The position numbers and the translations under genes were made by a program. A stretch of 64,000 nt of DNA from CALBPI01 sp038521865 (GTDB lineage: Bacteria; Pseudomonadota; Gammaproteobacteria; Steroidobacterales; Woeseiaceae), in the NCBI GenBank assembly GCA_038521865.1, contig JBCBKO010000004.1:124001-188000 (forward strand), given 5' to 3'. Positions 57,662-64,000 of this stretch are shown piece after piece. Positions within the stretch are counted from its first letter, which is position 1; every line of letters starts with the position of its first letter. The notes beneath the pieces are model-generated. The model was not told the DNA's origin. It made no database searches and worked only from the letters and a program-made list of their open reading frames with translations.

Positions 57662-58051
57662 TCAGTCGTCGCTCTGTGAATCTCTCGGCGCAAGGCCATC
57701 CACGACAGTGAAACGTAAGGCAAAGGCAGCTACCGCCAAAATGAAGATCGCACCTGCTTCAAAAACGATCGTGGCGGGCTCCATATCTTTGCTCTGAAGA
57801 ACCACCAACCGTGAAAGCGCGGTGATTGCGATGAAGATCGGGTAGAGCACCGGGATCGTATTCGAGCGGTAGAAGATCCCCACCATCGAGATGACTTCCG
57901 TGTAGAGAAACAACAGAAGGATGTCGGCAATACGGATGGTCTGATTGGTCCACACCGTATTCAGCTCGATCAATACCGCACCGACCGTTAATGCAACAAT
58001 CAGAATCAGGATGCTGCGCTCGATCCCGTGGATGATTTTCGGTATGTCCAT
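57662..58051 (-). CDS. PsiE-like phosphate-starvation-inducible membrane protein
   Basis: The 129-residue protein begins at ATG 58051 after GGAGG. Four hydrophobic helices (ILILIVALTVGAVLIEL, ADILLLFLYTEVISMVGIFY, VLYPIFIAITALSRLVVL, EAGAIFILAVAAFALRFTVV) match the PsiE layout, with the LFLYTEV and LSRLVVL segments. The function is unknown; E. coli psiE responds to phosphate limitation and cAMP-CRP. A longer frame from 58108 lacks support. Convergent with the GT2 gene. Confidence 0.85.
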   Translation of the reverse strand: MDIPKIIHGIERSILILIVALTVGAVLIELNTVWTNQTIRIADILLLFLYTEVISMVGIFYRSNTIPVLYPIFIAITALSRLVVLQSKDMEPATIVFEAGAIFILAVAAFALRFTVVDGLAPRDSQSDD

Positions 58052-58153
58052 GCCGACCTCCGTCCTTGTCCATGCCCCCGATTGTACGTGCTGAGAGGCG
58101 CGCCGCAATTCGCGGCTGAGCTACACTAGGCGGTGAAGATTGCTGGGGGGACT

Positions 58154-60139
58154 ATGGCAGATTCAACGCAGCCGCTTTGGGTGCCGAGTGATGTGCGGAT
58201 CGCGGACAGTGAACTTGCGCGTTTCGAAGCGTTCGTTACCGCGCGCACAGGCGAGCAGTTTGATTCCTACGAAGCGCTATGGCGCTGGTCGACTGAGGCG
58301 CTGGAGACGTTTTGGTCGTTGTTGTGGGACTTTGCGGAGCTGGCACCTCGAGACCCAGACGAGCCGGTTTTACCAAGCTCCGCGATGCCGGGTGCGGAGT
58401 GGTTTCCCGGGGTACGGCTGAACTACATGGACGCCATTATGCGTCACGCGGATCGGCCTGAGCCCGTCGTTATATGCGAGCACGAATCGGGTGCTGTCGA
58501 GACGCTCGAGCGTTCCGAATGGCAGCGACAGGTAGCCGCACTCGCTGCAACGCTAGTCGATCTTGGGGTTCGTCCCGGTGATCGCGTTGTGGCCTATCTG
58601 CACAACACACCGCAATGCCTCATTGCGTTTCATGCGACGGCGAGCATTGGCGCGATTTGGTCCGTCGCCGCACCGGATCTCGGTGCCAAAGGCGTGTTGG
58701 ACCGGTTTGAGCAGATCGAGCCGAAGGTGCTGATCGCGACTGACGGCTACGATTACGGCGGCAAGAAGTTTGATCGATCGGAGATCGTGAACTCGATGGT
58801 TGAGGGTCTGCCGACGCTTAAGGCTCTGGTGCGAGTGCCAGCGACCGATTGTCGCGCGGCAAGACCAGCACAAGTCCCCGTGCTTGATTGGCCCGACGCC
58901 ATTCGCGGCGAAGCGCCATTACAACCGACCGCAGTCGACTTCGCCCATCCCCTCTGGGTGGTTTACTCCTCCGGTACGACCGGCAAACCCAAAGCGATCG
59001 TGCACAGCCATGGCGGTGTGTTGCTCGAACATATCAAGCAGATGTCGCTGCAAATGGACATTCGCGCGGGTGACAGATTCATGTGGTTCTCGAGTACCGC
59101 CTGGATGATGTGGAACTACAACATCGCGGCGGCGCTCGTCGGCGCAACCATCTGCATCTATGACGGTAATCCCGCCAAACCGGATTTGGGTCGGCTATGG
59201 TCGGTCATTGAGCGCCATCGAATACGGGCGTTTGGTGCGGGTGCTGCCTGGTTCGAATCCTGTCGAAACGCGGGGCTGGTGCCGCGCGAGTCCTACGACT
59301 TGTCGACGCTGGACGCGCTCGGGTCTACAGGTTCGCCGTTACTGCCGGAGGTTTTCGACTGGATTTACGGCTCGGTGAAAGCCGACGTGTATCTCGCTTC
59401 GATCTCGGGCGGCACCGACTTCGCAACGGCATGTGTTGGTGGTGCGGTCAGCGTGCCTGTAGTCAGCGGTGAAATCAGCTGCCGATCGCTAGGGTGTGCT
59501 GTTGAGGCGTTCGACCCGGCAGGCGTGTCGGTTGTCGATACAGTGGGTGAGCTGGTGATCACCAAGCCAATGCCATCGATGCCGATTGGTTTTTGGGGGG
59601 ACAGCGACAACCAGCGTTACCTGGAAAGCTACTTTGATACCTACCCAGGTGTCTGGCGACACGGTGACTGGGTCCGAGTCACTGAGCGGGGGAGTGCAGT
59701 AATTTACGGTCGCTCAGACGCCACGATCAATCGACATGGCATCCGCATGGGCACCAGCGAGATTTATCGGGTCGTCGAGTCGATCGACGGCATTGCGGAC
59801 AGTCTGGTGGTCGATCTGGAGTTTCTCGGTCGCGAGTCCTTGTTGCCTTTGTTCGTGGTGCTCGATCCTGGCGTTGAGCTGACCGAGACTTTGGTTGGGG
59901 AGATCAAGACGGCGGTTCGAAGCGGACTTTCTCCACGACACGTGCCAGATGTGATTCATGAGATCAACGAGGTCCCGCGGACGTTTTCGGGCAAGAAGAT
60001 GGAAATTCCCGTTCGACGTGTGCTGCTGGGTCAGGCGGGCGCTGAGGGTATCAATCGGGAGACGATGGCCAATCCGGACAGCATCGACTGGTTTCTGGCG
60101 GCTGCGGCAAATGGTTTGTTGGAACGCGGTCGGCAGTGA
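58154..60139 (+). CDS. Acetoacetyl-CoA synthetase (acetoacetate-CoA ligase)
   Basis: The 661-residue protein begins at ATG 58154 after a GGGGGG run. It is an adenylate-forming enzyme: P-loop-like VVYSSGTTGKPKAIVHSHGG, adenine-binding SISGGTDFATACVGG (typical of AACS rather than ACS), and C-terminal NRHGIRMGTSEIYRVVE. The reaction is acetoacetate + ATP + CoA to acetoacetyl-CoA. The catalytic Lys is in FSGKKMEIPVRR near the end. It lies 133 bases upstream of the wax-ester-synthase-like gene, suggesting links to lipid or PHB metabolism. Confidence 0.9.
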   Translation: MADSTQPLWVPSDVRIADSELARFEAFVTARTGEQFDSYEALWRWSTEALETFWSLLWDFAELAPRDPDEPVLPSSAMPGAEWFPGVRLNYMDAIMRHADRPEPVVICEHESGAVETLERSEWQRQVAALAATLVDLGVRPGDRVVAYLHNTPQCLIAFHATASIGAIWSVAAPDLGAKGVLDRFEQIEPKVLIATDGYDYGGKKFDRSEIVNSMVEGLPTLKALVRVPATDCRAARPAQVPVLDWPDAIRGEAPLQPTAVDFAHPLWVVYSSGTTGKPKAIVHSHGGVLLEHIKQMSLQMDIRAGDRFMWFSSTAWMMWNYNIAAALVGATICIYDGNPAKPDLGRLWSVIERHRIRAFGAGAAWFESCRNAGLVPRESYDLSTLDALGSTGSPLLPEVFDWIYGSVKADVYLASISGGTDFATACVGGAVSVPVVSGEISCRSLGCAVEAFDPAGVSVVDTVGELVITKPMPSMPIGFWGDSDNQRYLESYFDTYPGVWRHGDWVRVTERGSAVIYGRSDATINRHGIRMGTSEIYRVVESIDGIADSLVVDLEFLGRESLLPLFVVLDPGVELTETLVGEIKTAVRSGLSPRHVPDVIHEINEVPRTFSGKKMEIPVRRVLLGQAGAEGINRETMANPDSIDWFLAAAANGLLERGRQ

Positions 60140-60272
60140 CATCCCATAGCTTGCTCACGATAGCGCAATGGTTGTGGTCGCAGGTTTTGTGCAGGCTGGG
60201 AACAGGTGGGCAAAAGTTGTCTAGATCAGTTACTATTTTCGTCTAGAGTTCTCCCCGCGAAGAGAAAGTCTT

Positions 60273-61877
60273 ATGCAGCAGCTGTCCGGGCTTGACGCCT
60301 CTTTCCTGTATTTGGAAACAGCCAACACACCGATGCACATCGGTAGCCTCTGTATTTACGATCAGTCGACCGCGCCTGGCGGGCATGTCCGTTTCAAGGA
60401 CATCCTGAAGTTTTACGAAGAGCGTTTGCACAGAACCCGCGTGTTCCGCCAGCGCCTCGCGAAGGTGCCCCTGGCGTTAGACCATCCATACTGGATCGAA
60501 GACCCCGATTTCGATCTTGAGTTTCACGTGCGTCATATCGCCTTGCCTGCGCCCGGCGACTGGCGACAGTTGTGCATTCAGGCGGCGCGGCTGCATGCAC
60601 GTGCGCTCGACCTCAATCGTCCTCTTTGGGAGGTGACGGTGATCGAGGGGTTGGATGCGGTGGAAGGTGTGCCGAAGGGCAGCTTCGCGGTTGTCACAAA
60701 GGTGCACCACGCCGCGATCGATGGCGTCTCGGGTGCCGAAATCGCAGCTGCGCTGCATGATCCATCACCGTTGGCTGAAGTGACGCCTCCTGATCGCGAG
60801 TGGATCGCAGAGCGTGAGCCCACCGGTTTGGAAATGCTCGCCAGAACGGGTGCCCGGATGGCTGGCGCACCGTTGCGAGTTGGCAGGATGGCGCGAAAAA
60901 CGCTGCCCGCCGTTGGCAGAATCATTGGCGGGCTTGCGACCAAAGAGCTCAAGGGTCCGCAGACCGTGCCCCGCACGCGGTTTAATGGCAACGTGACCTC
61001 GCACCGCGTGTTTGACGGCCGTACGTTTTCGCTGGATGACATTCGTGCGATCAAGAGCAGTCAGCCCGGCGTTACCGTTAACGACGTCATCGTCACGATC
61101 TGCGGCGGCGCTCTGCGTATGTATTTGGAATCGAAATACGAACTGCCAGATGAATCGCTCGTGGCTATGGCGCCGATGTCTGTGCGCATGCCGAGTCAAC
61201 GCCGGAGCGAGGGCAACCTCGTGGCTGCGATGAGTCTGCCGATCCGTACGGATATCGAAGATCCACTGGAGCGATTGCTGGCGGTCAACGAAGGCTCGCA
61301 GAATGCGAAAAAAATGACTTTCGCAATGGGTCCCGAGCTTGCGGTGAGCGCGGCTGAGTTTTTGCCTTCGACTACGGCGGGCCTGCTAGTACGGGCTTAT
61401 GCGCGTATGCGCCTCTCGGAATCGCTGCCGCCGCTGTTCAACACGGTCATCACCAATGTGCCGGGCGCGCAGGTACCGATGTATTCGATGGGTTCCAAGA
61501 TGGTCGCGAACTACGGCGTCGGACCGGTTGTCCATGGCCTCGGTCTGTTCCAGCCGGTACTCAGCTACAACAACAAGATCACGATCAGCGCCGTGTCCTG
61601 TCGTGAAATGATGCCCGACCCTGCGTTCTATTGTGATTGCCTTGAGAAATCCTTCGAGGCGCTGAAAGACGCGACGATCGGCGAAGGTGCGGCCGCCGCC
61701 AGCGCGAGGTTGGCAAAGAAGGCGCTTGCCAACGGCAGCGCAGGCGAGCCCGAAACGACTTCAGAGACGGCCACAAAAAAGAAAACCGCGAAGAAAAAAG
61801 CAGTCGCCAAGAAAAAGAAGAAGACGACTGTCAAAGACCAGACACCGAAGGGGGGTGAGGCCGCGTCCCGGCCGTGA
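60273..61877 (+). CDS. Wax ester synthase/diacylglycerol acyltransferase (WS/DGAT) with lysine-rich tail
   Basis: The 534-residue protein has the active-site HHxxxDG at H145-H146-AAID150-G (KVHHAAIDGVSG), an N-terminal SGLDASFLYLETANTPMHIGSL typical of WS/DGAT, and the C-terminal DUF1298-like half (VTVNDVIVTICGGALRMYL, NVPGAQVPMYSMG). It would transfer acyl-CoA to fatty alcohol or diacylglycerol, making storage lipid at the membrane. Residues about 485-534 form an Ala/Lys-rich, low-complexity tail (ATKKKTAKKKAVAKKKKK) resembling histone H1/AAKP tails. This is unusual for the family. Confidence 0.92.
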   Translation: MQQLSGLDASFLYLETANTPMHIGSLCIYDQSTAPGGHVRFKDILKFYEERLHRTRVFRQRLAKVPLALDHPYWIEDPDFDLEFHVRHIALPAPGDWRQLCIQAARLHARALDLNRPLWEVTVIEGLDAVEGVPKGSFAVVTKVHHAAIDGVSGAEIAAALHDPSPLAEVTPPDREWIAEREPTGLEMLARTGARMAGAPLRVGRMARKTLPAVGRIIGGLATKELKGPQTVPRTRFNGNVTSHRVFDGRTFSLDDIRAIKSSQPGVTVNDVIVTICGGALRMYLESKYELPDESLVAMAPMSVRMPSQRRSEGNLVAAMSLPIRTDIEDPLERLLAVNEGSQNAKKMTFAMGPELAVSAAEFLPSTTAGLLVRAYARMRLSESLPPLFNTVITNVPGAQVPMYSMGSKMVANYGVGPVVHGLGLFQPVLSYNNKITISAVSCREMMPDPAFYCDCLEKSFEALKDATIGEGAAAASARLAKKALANGSAGEPETTSETATKKKTAKKKAVAKKKKKTTVKDQTPKGGEAASRP

Positions 61878-62187
61878 GAAGGATCTCACGGCTGGGCCGA
61901 CCATTTGGGGGGATTCAAAAACCCGCGCGATTGGCGCATTTGGATGACGGGGGGCGAAACCTAATGAAGCCCTCCGCGCGGGTCGATCGGTGCGGACTTT
62001 CCGCTTAACAGACTAGTAGCAAACGGCGTGCCAAAAACCGGGTTTGACCCCGGTTTGACAGCAATCAGTGTGAAATCAGCTGTTTATCAACGGTTGTTGA
62101 ATTAGCTCGGTGTAGATCAGGCGAGCGCCTCGGGCAAAGTTGGTGCAAGGGGCACTACAGTGGTGCTCTTTTGCAGTGCAGCATTTC
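61878..62187. other. Intergenic region, 310 bases
   Basis: The only recognisable item is the intrinsic terminator at 62033-62056 for the minus-strand gene. No RNA gene or coding frame with support was found here. Confidence 0.7.
62033..62056 (-). terminator. Intrinsic terminator after the coiled-coil gene
   Basis: On the minus strand, stem ACCGGG/CCCGGT with a short loop is followed by TTTTT, about 130 bases past the stop of the coiled-coil gene. Confidence 0.75.
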
Positions 62188-63609
62188 TCAAAAGCCGCCT
62201 TTTGTGCGGAATCCACCGCCTCCAAAGCCGCCACTCCGGCCCACATTTCGTGGAATTCGTAAGCTTCTTGGCATTTTCGGTATGCGTATCTGGCCGATAT
62301 GACCAGGCTGCCTACCCGTGCTAACACGCGTTTGCTGAAACCGCTGTGCCTTCGAAATATGTCGCCACAACCGCTCACTTGAGATCAGACCCATGGTGAA
62401 TTCTGAGAGCATGCGGTTCACGTGGCTTTGGTCGTCAATGATGCTGTTGCTGCGGTCGAAACCGCGCTCACGGTATCTTCGACGGAGCGTAATGAGCCCG
62501 TTCATACGATCTGCCCGCTTGCTGTGTAGTTCACGGTGCCCCTCTATGTACTCGTCGAGGCGATCCGCTTCCTCACGCAACTCGGCGAGTGTTGCCACGA
62601 TCTCGTCATCATTAGAACTAGGCGTCAATGCTGCCGCTCGCGCGAGCTCGCCAATGTCTTCGTCGCGCATTTCATCAGATAGACACTTGAGTGCCGCGAC
62701 GTAGTCGGGATCGCGTCCGTCAGCAAACGCCTGGCGCTGTCTCAACAAAGCGGCGAATTGCTGTTGAGCAACTTCGATCTGCTGCTCGGTCGCGGCTAAC
62801 GCCGTTTCTCCTTGGTCCACTGCCTCTCGCAGCGTGTCGCCCCCCGCGTCGCGGTCAGCATTTGCCTCTGCATCGGCAAGCGCTTGTGCGTGTTCCGCAG
62901 CGAGGGCTTCCAACTGTGCTACGTGAGCCGACAGTTGCCGCGGAATTTCATTGAGCGTGAAAAAATTTCGTCGTGCGCTCTCGAAGCGCACGTGGCGAGC
63001 GACAACGCCATCCATGAAACGCTTGATCAGACCGCCCTGATATTCCGATGTGCCATAGCCCTCGTCCCACAAATAGGAGAAGAGCGGATCATTGTCGTAG
63101 GGTTCACGTTTGAGCTCGCGCTGTGCCTGGGCGTCGTTCAGCTTTTCGGTCGCATTGGCGACAGTATCGAGAGCCTTTTGCGCGGTATCGACAAGACGCT
63201 GATGCGATGCTGAATTTGCCAGCTGCTGATCCACGCTCTCGAGGAGATCTTCGAGCGCGCTCTCGGCATCCTCGAGTTCCTGTGTGCGTGACTGCTCTTC
63301 GTTACGTAGTTCGGTCAGTTTCGCCTCGTTCTCGGTGATCGATTTCGCCAGTGTTTCGAGCGCGGTTTCACGCCGTTCAAGCAACGCGACCGCATCACGG
63401 TCGGCGCTACTCTCGGCAGCGCCCGAATTTTGCTCGATATCGCGCAGCCTGTGTTGCGCTAATGACTGGTAGGCCGCCAATTGGCGGCGATGGTTTCGGG
63501 CCATAGCGGCGTTGTTGCTTTGGACCTCGACATCGAGCGTACGAAACGTTGCGCGAGCGTCGCTTAGCGCGTCATCGATTCGAGCCAGCAAGTGCCTTCC
63601 GGACGCCAC
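62188..63609 (-). CDS. Long coiled-coil protein, unknown function
   Basis: The 473-residue protein starts at GTG 63609, overlapping the upstream TAG by one base. About residues 20-340 are heptad-rich helix (Glu/Ala/Arg/Leu) with a central interruption (DPLFSYLWDEGYGTSEYQGGLIKRFMDGVVARHVRFE). The C-terminus is basic and Gly-rich (RSGGFGGGGFRTKGGF). It is coupled to a DUF6384-like gene. It reads like a structural or stress-associated cytoplasmic protein; I recall this neighbour pair occurring together, but cannot give a function. Confidence 0.7.
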   Translation of the reverse strand: MASGRHLLARIDDALSDARATFRTLDVEVQSNNAAMARNHRRQLAAYQSLAQHRLRDIEQNSGAAESSADRDAVALLERRETALETLAKSITENEAKLTELRNEEQSRTQELEDAESALEDLLESVDQQLANSASHQRLVDTAQKALDTVANATEKLNDAQAQRELKREPYDNDPLFSYLWDEGYGTSEYQGGLIKRFMDGVVARHVRFESARRNFFTLNEIPRQLSAHVAQLEALAAEHAQALADAEANADRDAGGDTLREAVDQGETALAATEQQIEVAQQQFAALLRQRQAFADGRDPDYVAALKCLSDEMRDEDIGELARAAALTPSSNDDEIVATLAELREEADRLDEYIEGHRELHSKRADRMNGLITLRRRYRERGFDRSNSIIDDQSHVNRMLSEFTMGLISSERLWRHISKAQRFQQTRVSTGRQPGHIGQIRIPKMPRSLRIPRNVGRSGGFGGGGFRTKGGF

Positions 63610-64000
63610 TAGCGTGACTCCCAGCTGTGTATCGCACCGCCGAGGTTAGGCAGGCTGTAGTTGATCTCTAGTGCTCCGCTCGGTTTTTCTCCAGCACGCG
63701 GATTTTGCACAATGCCATCTTCGACTTTGTCGTCTCGAATCGCGTTAAAGACGTCTTCGGGAACGCGTACAGCCCATTTACTCACCTTTCTGGTGGAGCC
63801 GTCTTCTTCGGAGACGATATCCACAGCGACCGGGCGACCATTCGGGTCCAGTGCCTCGACGACGATGTAGAAATTTTCAATGCTGCCGCGACCGGTGGTT
63901 CTGATCACGCCAGTCATCTCGCCAGGGCGGGAGACAATCCGCAGTTGGAACGGTTTGCGAATGTCCTCTGCGAGCCGCTGCAAATTTTTCAGAGCATCCT
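63609..64000 (-). CDS. DUF6384-like protein (5' end outside window)
   Basis: The frame stays open to the right edge (reading DALKNLQRLAEDIRKPFQLRIV), so the start is beyond the window; an internal TTG at 63983 is not the real start. The visible 130 residues have a beta-rich pattern RIVSRPGEMTGVIRTTGRGSIENFYIVVEALDPNGRPVAVDIVSEEDG, then VSKWAVRVPEDVFNAIRDDKVEDG and EINYSLPNLGGAIHSWESR, matching my memory of DUF6384. Its TAG overlaps the GTG of the coiled-coil gene, so they are one operon. Confidence 0.7.
   Translation of the reverse strand, partial: DALKNLQRLAEDIRKPFQLRIVSRPGEMTGVIRTTGRGSIENFYIVVEALDPNGRPVAVDIVSEEDGSTRKVSKWAVRVPEDVFNAIRDDKVEDGIVQNPRAGEKPSGALEINYSLPNLGGAIHSWESR

Noticed and set aside
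62076..62378. 100-codon minus-strand frame near the end of the coiled-coil gene
   Set aside because: Overlaps the Gly-rich 3' part of that gene in another frame and lacks a ribosome-binding site or known motif.

Overview
The window looks like a chromosomal piece of a free-living, probably marine gammaproteobacterium. This is inferred from gene content: a UbiG-type ubiquinone methyltransferase, a cyanide-insensitive bd-type oxidase, TonB-dependent receptors, an ECF-sigma/Ser-Thr-kinase pair, a wax-ester-synthase homologue and moderately high GC coding sequence. No rRNA, tRNA, IS element, prophage, CRISPR array or integrase was seen. Both window edges cut genes: an acyltransferase on the left and a DUF6384-like gene on the right.

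Layout. 0-20 kb: chromosomal genes, many of them envelope or lipoproteins. They include an acyltransferase with a divergent LytTR regulator, a DUF885 zinc-peptidase-like protein, an ArsN2-like acetyltransferase, an OmpA-like protein, an ECF sigma factor with a TPR protein kinase, a complete class A beta-lactamase with a Tat-type leader, a 21-codon ORF with an exceptionally strong ribosome-binding site, DUF4149-ubiG, and a TPR-GGDEF protein. 20.3-29.2 kb: an accessory block. It opens with a STAND/archaeal-type ATPase behind a perfect 20-bp palindrome. Then come about thirteen small, mostly unrecognisable genes, most on the minus strand. They are separated by a family of imperfect inverted repeats whose proximal arm lies at, or a few bases after, the preceding stop codon. 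This is gene-cassette architecture without a recognisable integrase or classical attC core, and it is the most unusual part of the window.

29.9-35.6 kb: a FecI-type sigma factor, a FecR anti-sigma factor, a STN-containing TonB receptor and a PhoD-like phosphoesterase, apparently a surface-signalling and phosphoester-scavenging unit. The same motif (GGTACCCGA, 16 bases, GTCTT) precedes both the sigma gene and the receptor gene, and is a strong candidate for the promoter read by this sigma factor. 35.8-47.4 kb: a catabolic block of unknown substrate with a second TonB receptor, a PVA-dehydrogenase-like quinohaemoprotein, SDR and MDR dehydrogenases, an FAD monooxygenase, AhpD-like, VOC, OsmC, DUF2855 and enoyl-CoA hydratase proteins.

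47.4-64 kb: an RRM RNA-binding protein; a GbsR/MarR regulator in an operon with cydA-cydB (CIO type); a TMEM175-like channel; a CHASE sensor kinase whose phospho-acceptor histidine is replaced by arginine, overlapping a single-domain response regulator; a small glycan cluster (GT4, FkbM, GT2); a PsiE-like protein; acetoacetyl-CoA synthetase; a WS/DGAT protein with a lysine-rich tail; and a coiled-coil/DUF6384 pair.
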